Shown here: in pieces, positions 38,894 to 48,732 of the stretch | How the letters are laid out: each line of letters opens with the position of its first letter | How positions within the stretch are numbered: the first letter of the stretch is position 1 | From: Prorocentrum cordatum | Lineage: Eukaryota; Sar; Dinophyceae; Prorocentrales; Prorocentraceae | Length of the DNA stretch: 64,000 nucleotides | NCBI GenBank assembly: GCA_963575745.1 | Contig: CAUYUJ010019363.1 | Coordinates: forward strand, 17,501 to 81,500 | Reading direction: 5' to 3' | Notes under the pieces: model-generated | Databases searched by the model: none | Seen by the model: the letters and a program-made list of their open reading frames with translations, nothing else | Told to the model about the DNA's origin: nothing | Position numbers and translations under genes: made by a program

Positions 38894-39288
38894 TGGCTCA
38901 AGCCGTCTCCTGCTCAAGCCGTCTCCTGCTCCTGCCTCTCCCACTTTATTGCCATCTGTTTCATTCCACCCTTCAGAGAGCTCGGCATGGGCCAGCAGGG
39001 CAGCTAATGTATCTCGTGCAGGTTGCGGCGTAATGTCACGCCTCGCTTGCTTCTTCACGCGCGTGGCGCTGCTGCTCCCTGTGGTGGCCTACGAGGATTC
39101 GTGCCTAATTGGGGAGGTCAGGGAAGGAGGTTGTAGGACATTGCAGCTTTCTTCAGAGCCGAGAGTGGAGTGCATGACATCAGGCACGACAGTAGACAAA
39201 GAACTGCGAGGGGTCTCCCTGGCGCTGGGCCCGCACGTCTTCGGCCATCCTGGAGGTATTTCCCCCGGCGCCGATCCCGCCAGAAGCA

Positions 39289-40005
39289 TTGCGAATATTT
39301 TGGCATGTTCGAGGCCGTTCGGAGGTGCTCGCGATCATCCTTTACTTAGTGATCGAGACGTTAGGCGCTTTGGAGGAGGAGGGATGTGATCGAGCTTCAG
39401 AGGGGGTCGAGAACACGTCGCCCTGCAACTTCCTGGGGCTCCTCATGTTGTTGCGCTTCGCAGGGTGCGTATTCTGGGTATTCGCGGTGATTGTCGCCCT
39501 CTATGCCGACATGTTTTGGGCGATGGTGATATTTCGGGTAAGCTGCCATTCCAGAGTTCCCCGGTTGCGCGAGGTCGTGAGCAAGTTTGGCATGAAGTAT
39601 GGGGGCGCTTTCGCCTTACTCGTCTGTTCTCTCTCGGTCTCGGCGCTGGCGGGTGCTGCCGTCGGCGCGGTCGCCTGGATGTGGGCGTCGACTCCGGCGG
39701 CTGCCGCTGCTGCGATGGCCTCGCCCGCGTTGGCCACTACATGGAGCGCGATGGACTTCGACTCAACTTTGGAGTTCCCTGGGGAGGGACCTCCTGCACC
39801 AGGCACCCCTCTGGGGGGGGAGAGGCCCAGGAGGGGCCGCAGCCGCAGTGGCGAGCGAGGACTGTCGTCGCCGCCATTGGGAGACAAAGCGGGCGCTAGA
39901 ATAGAAGGCGAGTCGCCAGACGACCCGGTTCTGCCCCTCCACGCCGCCAGGACCGCCCCGCGGACGACGGAGCTGCGGACTTGGAGCAGGGAGTGCGTCG
40001 GCTGA
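39289..40005 (+). CDS. Hypothetical protein with membrane-like segments, upstream of LINE-B
   Basis: 238 residues from a TTG codon; no good ATG start. Hydrophobic stretches at about residues 50-85 (LLMLLRFAGCVFWVFAVIVALYADMFWAMVIF) and 105-135 (FALLVCSLSVSALAGAAVGAVAWMW) suggest two or three membrane helices, followed by an acidic/Arg-rich tail. It may be the N-terminal part of the LINE-B polyprotein, whose zinc finger lies just after it in another frame, or an unrelated host exon. Confidence 0.35.
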   Translation: MRIFWHVRGRSEVLAIILYLVIETLGALEEEGCDRASEGVENTSPCNFLGLLMLLRFAGCVFWVFAVIVALYADMFWAMVIFRVSCHSRVPRLREVVSKFGMKYGGAFALLVCSLSVSALAGAAVGAVAWMWASTPAAAAAAMASPALATTWSAMDFDSTLEFPGEGPPAPGTPLGGERPRRGRSRSGERGLSSPPLGDKAGARIEGESPDDPVLPLHAARTAPRTTELRTWSRECVG

Positions 40006-40400
40006 ACTTTGATGACGCGATGCCTCCGGCTGTTGATCCTCCCCCGGCTCGGTGGCGCTGCCCTGTCGCAGGGTGCCCTTGCTCGGACTCGGCCAGGCGC
40101 CCGGGCTGGGCCAGCTTCCAAAGCCTCAGCCGGCACTTGGACGCCCACCTTGCAGGACAGCTCGCGGGAGAAGTGAGTTCGGAATGGTTGCGACGGCATG
40201 GCCGCACTCGTTGCCGTGTGTGTGGCCTGTGCGTGGGCGCCAACCGGGGCGTGCACCCCTCTTGCCGCCCGGCTGACCGAGCCGCTCTCCGACCAGCTAC
40301 ACAGCGCCCCCGCCAGCCGAAGGCGGCCCACCAGGAGCTCAAGGCGCGGGGGCGCGCCCTTCCCTGGCCGACATCCACATGGTGGAAATCGCCACGTTGA
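39981..40400 (+). CDS. LINE-B zinc-finger region
   Basis: 139 residues from a non-ATG start. RWRCPVAGC, then SFQSLSRHLDAHL form a C2H2-type finger (Cys-x4-Cys...His-x3-His), followed by RCRVCGLC and HPSC, a second Cys-rich cluster. Such N-terminal fingers precede RT in many LINEs and bind the target or the element RNA. The RT frame follows at 40379 after a one-base shift. Confidence 0.6.
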   Translation: MEQGVRRLNFDDAMPPAVDPPPARWRCPVAGCPCSDSARRPGWASFQSLSRHLDAHLAGQLAGEVSSEWLRRHGRTRCRVCGLCVGANRGVHPSCRPADRAALRPATQRPRQPKAAHQELKARGRALPWPTSTWWKSPR

Positions 40401-42135
40401 AGTACGTGCCCAAGCGTGCCCGGGCGGCTCGGCCCCGCACGTTCGCCCGTTGCCTCGCGAACGCTGCGACGCAGAACTCGGTGGCAGCCTGGACGGACCT
40501 CCAGCTGGTGGCAAAGGCCGTGCTCTGCTTGCCGCCCCGTGCCGGCCGCGAGGACAAACCTGCGCTGGCCGCCTTCACAATCGACCGCCTCGCGCGCTGG
40601 GACGCTGGGGAGCGCCTGACGCTCTGGCAGGAGGCGCGCGCGCGCAACGCAGGGCAGCGGCGCCGGCGGCAGGAGGCGCCGACGACTGAGCAGAGGGCAG
40701 CTCGCGCGACCGCTTGCGCTGCGGAGGGCTTCTGGGGCAAGGGCTGCGCTGCTCTGACCTCTGGGGGCCTCGCCGAGCCCACGCAGGAGACAGCTCGTGC
40801 GCTGGAGCGCTTGCGCCCTCCTGCGGCTGCCCTCCCGCTGGGGCACTTGGACCAACTCCTGGCCGCGCCCGAGCTCACGCCGAACTCGACGCTGCGGGCG
40901 CTGCGAGCCTTCCCGAAAGGGACGGCCCCTGGCCCCTCCGGCCTCCGAGCACAGCACCTGCTTGACGCCATGACCCCAGCCACCCGGGCGACGGTCACGG
41001 AGCTGCTCGCCGCGGCGTGCCAGACCCTCGCCAACGGAGAGGCCCCGCGGGAGCTGGCGCCGCACCTGGCAGGTGCGAAGCTGGTGGCGTTGGAAAAGGA
41101 CGACGGGGGACTTCGTCCGATCGCAGTCGGCGAGGTCCTGCGCCGCTTGACCAGCAAGGTGATCTGCGACCACGTCAAGGGTCGCGCGCGCCAGATGCTC
41201 TGGCCGCTGCAGACAGGCTGCTGCAGCCCCCTGGGGGCTGAAGCCACGGTTCACGCCGTGCGCCAGTGGTGCGAGCGAAATGCAGACGAGGACGACAAGG
41301 TGCTGCTCAAGCTCAACTTTGCAAACGCTTTCCACTCGCTGAACCGTGACCCCGCGTTGCGCGCTGTCCGTGCCCGCTTCCCAGAACTGGAGGGCTGGGC
41401 GCGCTGGGCTTACGCGGAGCCCTCCAATCTGTGTTTTGGCAGCCATGTGATGTCTTCGCAGGCAGGCGTAGAACAGGGGGACCCGCTAGGGCCCTTGATC
41501 TTCGCCCTCGCCGTACACGCGGTGTTGGAGGAGCTTGCGGGCGCTGCAGACCTGGACCTATGCGCCTTCTACCTGGACGACGGCTTCCTGGCGGGCTCGA
41601 AGGAGGCTGTGGCGCGAGCACTAGCGACTCTGCAGCGCCGCTGCCCTGACTTGGGCCTCCTGCTCCACCTCGGCAAGTGCGAGCTCGTAGTCCCCTGCGG
41701 ACGCAGGCCGGGCGGCCTGGCAGACCTCTTCCCTGCGCCTCTCCTGGCGGACGCAGAGACGGGGGTCGACCGCGTTGTCATCAGAGGCGGCTTCAAGCTC
41801 TTGGGAGCGCCTATTGGGCCGAAGGACTACTGCGAGGCGTTCACCCAGCGCCGCGCCGACAAGACGAAGCCCGCCCTGGAGGCGCTCGCCAACCTGCACC
41901 CCCAGGTGGGCCTCGCGCTCCTGCGCTACTGCGCGAGCTACGCGAAACTCGTGTACAACGCCCGCACGGCGCCGTCTGCTCTGCTCTCGGAAGCGTTGCA
42001 CTGCTTCGACGACGGCCAGCGGCGCGCGCTGTCGAACCTGCTGGCGGCGGACCTGACGGGCGCGCAGTGGCACCAGGCAGCCAGAGGGCTCGCCCACGCG
42101 GGGCTCGGTCTGCGGGAGCTGTCAGCACACGCGCC
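40379..42135 (+). CDS. LINE-B reverse transcriptase with a mutated catalytic Asp
   Basis: ATG at 40379; residues 1-585 are LINE. The frame runs on to 42382, but that tail is translated from the inserted element. Motifs: KGTAPGPSGLRAQHLL, GLRPIAVGEVLRRLTSKVI, LLKLNFANAFHSLNR (motif A), GVEQGDPLGPLIFALAVH and FYLDDGFLAG (motif C, Asp400-401). In motif A the expected catalytic Asp is Asn313 (AAC at 41315), a single G-to-A change that should abolish polymerisation. Very GC-rich codon use. The post-RT region ends in GLGLRELSAHAP, where the transposon is inserted. Confidence 0.85.
42128..42135. other. 8-bp target-site duplication (left)
   Basis: cacgcgcc, identical to 54854-54861. It lies in LINE-B codons for His-Ala-Pro. 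Confidence 0.92.
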
Positions 42136-42169
42136 TAGTAGCCCGCGGTCTGCACGGGGGGGTGGGCCC
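42136..42169 (+). repeat. Left terminal inverted repeat
   Basis: Starts TAGTAGCCCGCGGTCTGC and continues through a G-run to GGGCCC at 42169. It pairs with 54820-54853, with two mismatches (positions 19 and 27 of the repeat). Confidence 0.92.
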
Positions 42170-42995
42170 AGCGCCCGCTGGCCACGAGGGGCAAGTTGCT
42201 CCCAACGCGCGCCGCGGAACACCGCATGGGATGCTCTCTGCAACGCATGTCGCGAAACGCTGCGAGAACTGATCAGCGTGCCGCGAAGACACGAAACATG
42301 GTCCAACCGCCCCAAGCTGCCCCGTAGCAGCCTGCGCGTTCACGCCAGCCAAGACCGCGGAATGTGCGCCGCCACGACGTGAACCGATGTTTCGCGGCTC
42401 GCGCTGGGCAGCGCGAGGCGAGCTGGATCAAGCGGTTACGATGCGAGAAATCAGATCCGTCCGGTTCCGCAACCACAACGCACCACTGCCGCCGAACTAC
42501 TCGCGCAACGGGGCACCCCAAGAGCGGAAGGATAGCGGAGCAACGTGGCATGGGATACGGCAGCGCGGCGCCAGATGGAACATCCGGTCTGGTCTGGCCC
42601 GCCAATTGGGGGAAGATGATCCGTTTTCGTTGGCGCTGATCTCTACAGAGGTTGGTGGTCGACACGTTGGCTACATACTCTCGCGCAGGTAACCATCACC
42701 GCTGTGTCACGGGGTGGCCTGTATAAGAAACCGCCTCGTAAACTCATCCAGATTCCTCCTCGCGCCTCCCCCGCCCCTCTCAGGGGTGAGGGTCAATGCG
42801 CATAGCGAGTTATAGTCGTGTAAACTTGAATGCAATTGCTCTGGGGGTCGCCCTGCGCCATGGCGACGCGTTTTACCACTGTGTCAAGCCCCTCGCGGGG
42901 GAGACGAATGCGCGCGCAAAGGTGAAGTCGACGATCCACCAACGTGGCATTTCGAAACAAATATCGACCGACACGCGCACCTTGCCAAGTTGAGG

Positions 42996-43017
42996 CTTCG
43001 GGCCAAAATGGCAACGG
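42996..43017 (-). other. Possible second spliced-leader relic
   Basis: The minus strand reads CCGT, one changed base, the 11-base core GCCATTTTGGC, then an imperfect CTCAAG-like end with one extra base. The core is palindromic-looking and also occurs in unrelated repeats at 58.9-59.9 kb, so this could be chance. Confidence 0.3.
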
Positions 43018-43385
43018 AGGAGGAACGAGGACGAGGAGGAGGAGGGGGAAGGCAAGCGGGAGGTGGTGGAGGAGAAGAAGGGGGGACGAGGGGCAGGCAG
43101 GGGGGGGAAGGACGAGGATGGAGCAGAAGAGAAGGTGATGGGAATGAAGTTGGACGCACGAGTATGGAAGAGGTGAGGAGGATGAGGAAGAACGGACGGT
43201 GAGGCATGGGCCAGGATGGCTGGGCGGGGGTGGGAAGGGGGAGCGGAGGGGGAGGGAAGGCAGCGCGAGGAGGGAGGAGCGGAAGGAAGGGGGGTGGAGA
43301 AAGTATGGGGCAGGGAGGGGAGGCGAGGGGGAGAGGAAGCGGAGAAAGGGAGGAGAGGTGCTGACGGAGGAGGGGTGGGAACGGT
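43018..43385. repeat. Purine-rich GGA/GGGA tract
   Basis: About 370 bases almost entirely of A and G on the plus strand, with irregular ggagga, gaagg and ggggga units. Pro/Ser-rich frames on the minus strand are artefacts. 43479-43497 is a (gac)n microsatellite. Confidence 0.85.
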
Positions 43386-43812
43386 GCAACGGCGGTGCAC
43401 GCCCGTCCCGCGGCGCCACTGCGCCGCCACCGTCGCCCGCCAGCGGCCGCGAAGGGCGGTCGCGGGGCGGGTGGGCGACGACGACGACGACGACGAGCAC
43501 CCCGAGGAGGGAGGAGGATAAAAGAGAGGGAGACAGAGAAGGACGACGATCCAAACAAAACTGATGGACTCAACATCTCAAGAGGCGCGGGAGGAGAAAG
43601 AGGATGAGGACTAGAGGAAGGACAAGTAAGCATCGCAGCAGGCGGCAGGAGGAGAGCAAGATAAACAATAATAACTTTTCACTGTGACCAGCCACCCCGC
43701 CGAATCTCGCCACTGCAACGTGCCGCACTCGCGCGGCGCCCGGTACGCCCGCCAGCTGCTCGAGCGCAGCCCCCCGATCAGATCCCCATGGATCTTATTA
43801 TGAATTGTTGGC

Positions 43813-44832
43813 CTAAGCCTGGTCCGAGAGAAACTCGAGAAACTGGGAAAGCCCATGGGCCGGCGCGCGCATATCAGGATAGCTGACCATCAAGGCCTCG
43901 AGTGCACTCTTGACGCGCTGGTGGTCGGCCTCGTCGCCCGCGACGGCCCAACTGTAAGCCACGGACTCCTCCAGCGCCGCCTTGAGGACTAAGTGGCCAG
44001 ACGGGATCAAGAGCGTGTCATCTTTGGACGCGACCTTGCAGCATCCACCCGTGGATTCGTATACCTGCTTCAAAGAATCGAACGGGCTCATGTGCAAGAG
44101 GTGCCGCTTATCCTTCAGCGTCGAGCCAGGGATGCCGCTGATGGGCATGCTCACGACCACCATCCTGCCGGACAGCACGGCGGAAACCTCGGAGCAGCAA
44201 TTGAATGTCGAGAGGACGTTGGAGAAGCCAGCCTTGTATTTCAGCGTCTGCGGTGCGTATAGTTTTTTGGCCCAGTCGAGCTGAGGGAGGACCATGGTGG
44301 TCAGCAGCATGCTGTCCCAACCCTCTTTCATGATCTTTCTGACGCGCTTGCCAGGGGCCCCAGTGTCCTCCATCGTCTTAGCGGCCCACTTTTGGCCTGT
44401 CTGCTTCATGTGCGACTCGCAGTCTTTAATGTGTCGCTTGATCATGGCGTTCGTCCTGAGAGCCTCGTGGGGGTCCTTCCCGCTGGCGACCGCCACGCTC
44501 GCCATCTTCACCCCGGCCTTGGCCTCGTAGATGCTGTTGGAGCATGCGTCTGGGAACATGTTCGCGAAGTTCTCGAGGATCCCCGTCAGCGGTGCCTTCG
44601 GCTCTGAGGACACTTCCGACGCCTCACCCGCAGCCCGCGCCTGCCTGCCCTTCTCCCTCTCCTGGACGGCGAGCCACTTCTTCGTCCTGCCGACCAGCGC
44701 GAAAAAGGCCTTCACGCCATTCTCAGTCTTGATCGCCTTGTGCACGGCCGCCGCCCGGGCCAGCACGGCCCTTCGAGAGGCCGGGCACAGGGGGCCCCAG
44801 CCCGCCCCGACGCACTTCGCCTTCGCAGCCAA
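43813..44832 (-). CDS. Unknown protein, C-terminal exon candidate
   Basis: 339 residues. The first codon is TTG, and a likely 3' splice site (ttgcag) on the minus strand near 44858 suggests this is an internal or last exon. The protein has balanced composition and mixed helices: KAFFALVGRTKKWLAVQ, NFANMFPDACSNSIYEAKAG, MLLTTMVLPQLDWAKKLY, GMVVVSMPISGIPG-like strands, ending FLEFLSDQA. No known domain or catalytic motif is recognised. It lies inside the TIR element and may be cargo or an accessory transposition gene. It probably belongs with the exons at 44997-45461 and 46128-47057. Confidence 0.55.
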   Translation of the reverse strand: MAAKAKCVGAGWGPLCPASRRAVLARAAAVHKAIKTENGVKAFFALVGRTKKWLAVQEREKGRQARAAGEASEVSSEPKAPLTGILENFANMFPDACSNSIYEAKAGVKMASVAVASGKDPHEALRTNAMIKRHIKDCESHMKQTGQKWAAKTMEDTGAPGKRVRKIMKEGWDSMLLTTMVLPQLDWAKKLYAPQTLKYKAGFSNVLSTFNCCSEVSAVLSGRMVVVSMPISGIPGSTLKDKRHLLHMSPFDSLKQVYESTGGCCKVASKDDTLLIPSGHLVLKAALEESVAYSWAVAGDEADHQRVKSALEALMVSYPDMRAPAHGLSQFLEFLSDQA

Positions 44833-44996
44833 TGCGTGCGCATTGACTGCAACTCTTTGCCGCTACTGGCTGCTACTGGTTCGTTCCTGGACAATTCCTG
44901 GCATGGTGTTCCACGCCCGACAATGCAATTCAAAAAAACATCAAAATCGAAACAAGAACGCTCATACATCGACCCCGCTAGGAAAGGGTGCGGGAT

Positions 44997-45461
44997 TCAC
45001 GTGTTACAACGATGGCGAAGCTCTTTTCGGGGGGGAGGTTGCCCCCTGCGCCTGATCTCCAGCACGCTATGCACTCCCTCGGCAGAGCCGGCGAACTCGT
45101 CGACAATCCTCTTGCACTCGCCACCCTCATTGAAGAGGGCTAGCGCTGTCTCCTTGGCGGCGCGGACGTCCTGGACGGTCTCGCCGACGGAGCCGTCCCG
45201 ATTGCCACTCCCGTCAGCAGGGAACAGCTTGTCGACCCTGCCGATGACCTCATCTGCTTGGTCACTCACGGTTTTGACGACCTCTGAAAGCTTGGCTCTC
45301 GTCATGCGGACGGCATTCTCCAGCTTCGTCTTCTCTAAGCCAAGAGGCGCCGCCCGTCCGCCGCCCTTGCCCTCGCTGCCCTTCCCGGCGCCTGCCCTCG
45401 CGACGCCGCTGGCCTCGAGGGCCTTGGACGGATCGGAGATGCACCAAGATCCACAGGCATG
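44997..45461 (-). CDS. Unknown protein, middle exon candidate
   Basis: One open minus-strand frame reads HACGSWCISDPSKALEA, a Gly/Lys-rich linker, then LEKTKLENAVRMTRAKLSEVVKTVSDQADEVIGRVDKLF and KETALALFNEGGECKRIVDEF, probably a long helix or coiled coil. A possible acceptor (ggcag) lies near 45466. The internal ATG at 45305 is unlikely to be the real start. 45530-46127, upstream, holds no supported coding sequence and is probably intron. Confidence 0.4.
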   Translation of the reverse strand, partial: HACGSWCISDPSKALEASGVARAGAGKGSEGKGGGRAAPLGLEKTKLENAVRMTRAKLSEVVKTVSDQADEVIGRVDKLFPADGSGNRDGSVGETVQDVRAAKETALALFNEGGECKRIVDEFAGSAEGVHSVLEIRRRGQPPPRKELRHRCNT

Positions 45462-46127
45462 GAGGCTGCCCCGGCCGTGCTTGGGAGCAGAAGGAAGCCC
45501 TCAAGCGCGGGCCCAAAGGCACCACCGAGAATTGGGGATCTCAGCATTCCCCCCATCCGGACCTCCGCAGCCTCCATCGCCCTGCGCGTGGCGACGTCCC
45601 GGCTGATGTTGCCCGCCTCGATGCCAGGCGATTGATCTGGTTTCAAAGCTGTTTCCCTCGAAACTCTCGGCCCCGCATGCCCGCGCGCCCTATCGCTGCC
45701 CCCCGGCCATCCCCCCAGATTCCAAAGTGAGCGACCTATTCTAAAATATTTTAGGATAGGTCGAGCCCCGCGCATGTTGTCGGTCAATGCGACGCAAGAG
45801 CCTCGAAGGGCTAAGGAATCGAAACCGATCTGCGCCCCGAGCAGTCCTCGCGGGAGATATCCTCGAACATCGTGTTGCGGACACTGGGAAGCACTGGCTG
45901 GTCTTCAGGGCGAGCCTGCACCTGGGGGCACACGCGAAGCCTCCGTGACATCGCATCGCGGGAATCAGATTCGCCGGAATATTCTATGCAAAGGGATCGT
46001 TTTTCGAAGCTGGCATCAATTCGGCCAGCTCCGCCCAGGAACAGCCCAGGAACAACCCAGTAATGACCCAGTAACCCCAAAACCTGCTCGCATCAGCGCG
46101 CCTCGGAAGTCGCCCCCGAAAATCAGT

Positions 46128-47057
46128 TTAACGATGTTGAGTTTGATGCGTTGCTGAACGTTCCTCTGTCCGTTGCCTTTCAAGGGTGGCTCGGTATACA
46201 TTTGAGTCCCCTGGGGCCGTCGGCGCAGAGACCGGGGCACTCAGAGTCAGCGTATCCGTGGCCTGCGACTGGAAGCGTTCGATTGCCTGCTGCCCGCTGG
46301 CCTGCAACTGCTGCAGGCGATGCACGTCGTCTATCCCTGTTGCCTGGCGACTGGTGGTCGCTTCCACCGACGTGCGGGCACGCTGGCGACGCTCCAGGCC
46401 AGCGAACACTGGAACGCACCACTCTCCTAGTACGAACTTGCACTGGTGGCGCCGGTTGTTGACTGCCTCCTGGAACTCCAACTGCAACTGCATCTCGGTG
46501 GCGCCTGGGCGCATGAGCCCCTCTCGAAGATAAGCGCTCCAAGGCAGCCACCTGTCGATGACGTCGAGCATGTCGTCGGCCCCAGTGGTCTGCGATTCGC
46601 TGTAGAGGATCTCGTCGAAGTTGCGTTTCCCAGACATGACCTGCCACTTGTTGAACCAAGCTCTCTTCTGCTCGGGGGATAAGCTCTTCCACCACTGTTT
46701 CAATGCGGCGACCTTCGTCCAGCGCACCTGCAGAGCGTTGTAGGAGGCGTTGTCCTTGAAGCACCACATCTGCGCACCCTTGGCAAAGCCCATCGAGATG
46801 GGCAACGTCTTGCCGCACTGGGAGCAGAGGAAGGTTGCAACGACGCTCCTCGCACTCGCACCCTGACGGGCGCATGGCATAGCAAGGATGTCGCTCGCGT
46901 TCCCTGGGGGGCCGACCACAGAAGGGGCGGCGCCAAGCATGCCCTCCATCATGCTAGGGCTGCTACAGTTGGAGTCGGCACTCCTGGGGGGGAACGCGGC
47001 GGGAGAGCTAGCGCCACCGGCGCCAGGCGGACTCACGGACATCGCATGCAGGTCCAT
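46128..47057 (-). CDS. Unknown protein with Cys pair, N-terminal exon candidate
   Basis: 309 residues from ATG 47057. After a low-complexity N-terminus there is a Cys78-x2-Cys81 pair and Cys99 (CSQCGKTLPI...WCF), which could be half of a zinc ribbon. Then a Trp-rich segment (ALKQWWKSLSPEQKRAWFNKWQVMSGKR) and a helical region (LDVIDRWLPWSAYLREGLMR, LQLEFQEAVNN). This layout resembles a lineage-specific dinoflagellate family I have seen but cannot name, and its function is unknown. The C-terminal 20 residues may be intron read-through. Confidence 0.55.
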   Translation of the reverse strand: MDLHAMSVSPPGAGGASSPAAFPPRSADSNCSSPSMMEGMLGAAPSVVGPPGNASDILAMPCARQGASARSVVATFLCSQCGKTLPISMGFAKGAQMWCFKDNASYNALQVRWTKVAALKQWWKSLSPEQKRAWFNKWQVMSGKRNFDEILYSESQTTGADDMLDVIDRWLPWSAYLREGLMRPGATEMQLQLEFQEAVNNRRHQCKFVLGEWCVPVFAGLERRQRARTSVEATTSRQATGIDDVHRLQQLQASGQQAIERFQSQATDTLTLSAPVSAPTAPGDSNVYRATLERQRTEERSATHQTQHR

Positions 47058-47268
47058 TGACAGGGCGCGGCAGCCCAGCGACTCCGGAAAATTGGCAAGA
47101 CTCTGCTCGCGAAAACTTCAGCCAGATCCCAAACGGCTGTGGAACCTCCACCTCCTCCGCCTCCTGCTCCTCCTCCTCCCCATCATAGTGGATGACTTAT
47201 TCCACAATTCAGTTGGAAGCTAACATATACAAGAAGACGCTCTGGCGACCGAGCGCTACGAAACGAAA

Positions 47269-47590
47269 TTTGTCACGACACTTCTCTTGCTACACCTGGC
47301 TGCAGACTCACCCTGGGCACGACATTGTCACGAATCCTCTGTTGCCCCACCTAGCTGCAGACTCAAGCAGGGCACGAAATTGTCACGAAACCTCTGTTGC
47401 TTCACCTAGATCCAGACGTATGCCGGTCGCGACATTGTCACGGAACCTCTCCTTCTACACCTAACTGCAGACTCATGCCGAGCACGACATTCTCACGAAT
47501 CCTATCTTGCTTCACCGAGTTGCAGACACATGCTGGGCACGAAATTGTCACGAAACCTCTCTTGCTACACCTAGCTGAAGACACATGCCG
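47269..47590. repeat. 55-bp minisatellite, six copies
   Basis: The block ttgtcacga recurs at about 47270, 47325, 47380, 47435, 47490 and 47545. Each unit also carries cacctagctgcagactca and gggcacgaaa variants. Confidence 0.92.
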
Positions 47591-47594
47591 GGCA

Positions 47595-47840
47595 TGCTGG
47601 TGACCATTCGTCGCCCAAGGGGTCCCAGCACTGCTGGTGACCATTTGTCGCCTAAGGGGCCCCAGCGCTGCTGGTGACCATTTGTCGCCGGGGGGGTCCC
47701 GGCGACATCTCGTCACACTTCCGCTTCGCCTCAGTTTTAACCCAGATTACGCGGCCCGCCTGACGTGGCCTAGAAAAACCCGCCGGGGATTTTGGCCTGA
47801 CGCGGCCTCGAAAACACCGCCGGGGATTTTGGCCTGACGT
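47595..47840. repeat. Two 37-38 bp minisatellites side by side
   Basis: gctggtgacca recurs at 47595, 47633 and 47670 (three units with tttgtcgcc). cctgacg recurs at 47759, 47796 and 47833 (two and a bit units with gccggggattttgg). 47840-48050 shows nothing recognisable. Confidence 0.88.
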
Positions 47841-48061
47841 GCCCTGTCAGAGCAACCGTGGATGGCATGGCAGACCCAAGACACCCCCCCCCCTCGCCTG
47901 AGGGCACATAATGGCTCCGATAAGTGTCCTCCGAGGCTCAGACCTAACATGTGCAATGATATATTCATTGGAGTCGATAACACAATGACCTTCCATGTTG
48001 CTGGCTCCACAGATCACGCCCGAATTGGATAGAGAGCAGCAGTCAAACCACGAACTACGAC

Positions 48062-48185
48062 GTGAAGGAGGACGAGGAGGAGGAAGAGAAGGAACAGGGC
48101 GACGATGTGAAGGAGACGGAGGAGGAGGAGGATAAGGAGCAGGAGGGGGAAATGATGATGATGACCAGGAGGAGAACGGGGAGGG
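48062..48185. repeat. Purine-rich gag/gga tract
   Basis: Irregular gaggaggaa and gaggatgatg units. Glu-rich and Ser-rich frames across it are artefacts. Confidence 0.7.
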
Positions 48186-48247
48186 CTTGTAGAGTTTCGA
48201 ATAAGTCGAGCTCTGTGCGTGTTCTCGGGATGTCGTGCCCTGTTGCT

Positions 48248-48595
48248 CTACCGAATGGATCTCTGCGCATGCATGTGTAGCACGTACGTATCTCTATTCG
48301 CAGTTGTTCGCCATCCTGCTTCAAATTCGGGCTCAACGATACGTCGAATTGCCCCATTCCCCCAGGTAGCATTGATTTTCAAAATGCTCCGATCCTGAAA
48401 TACACCATCAGCGTACCCAACGTGCCACCAGTGATTGCAATGGGAAACTACATCGATAATCGTCACGGAACCTGGAGCAACCAAGGGCGACCCTCCCAAA
48501 TCGAAAGCTCCAAAAACATGAGTTGATGCAAAATCGACCAAAACATTTAGAAAACCAATCATGTATCTATATGATAGATGCTTTTCCGCTGACAC
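48248..48595 (-). CDS. Unknown protein fragment
   Basis: 115 residues from a GTG-type start: YRYMIGFLNVLVDFASTHVFGAFDLGG, VTIIDVVSHCNHWWHVGYADGVF, ILKINATWGNG. The composition is protein-like, with hydrophobic strands and a His/Trp cluster, but no family is recognised. It may be an exon following the frame at 48733-49358. It lies inside the TIR element. Confidence 0.35.
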   Translation of the reverse strand: MSAEKHLSYRYMIGFLNVLVDFASTHVFGAFDLGGSPLVAPGSVTIIDVVSHCNHWWHVGYADGVFQDRSILKINATWGNGAIRRIVEPEFEAGWRTTANRDTYVLHMHAQRSIR

Positions 48596-48732
48596 GGTGT
48601 CGAACGCGCATCCGAAAGGGATGCCGGACTACCAATTGACCCGAGAATCTCTGATACAACTGCGTCGCCGACGCCGGAAGATGCGGGCCACCGCTCAACG
48701 ACGACGAGGATCACTGGTGCATTTTTGCTCTG

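Larger units (their letters stand above)
39289..42135 (+). mobile_element. LINE-B, left part (interrupted by a TIR element)
   Basis: A plus-strand non-LTR retrotransposon with C2H2 finger and RT. It breaks off at 42135 in the codon for the Pro of LSAHAP. The sequence resumes at 54862 (GAYLASLAATR), in frame after removing the inserted element and one 8-bp duplicate. Its left end is undefined. Confidence 0.8.

Noticed and set aside
42136-42382. C-terminal 82 residues of the LINE-B RT frame
   Set aside because: This is read-through into the TIR element. The true LINE-B continuation is at 54862.
43199-43607. Gly/Arg-rich and Pro-rich frames over the purine tract
   Set aside because: Simple-sequence artefacts on both strands.
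47269-47590. CRISPR-like array
   Set aside because: Whole 55-bp units repeat, without unique spacers between short conserved repeats. It is an ordinary minisatellite.
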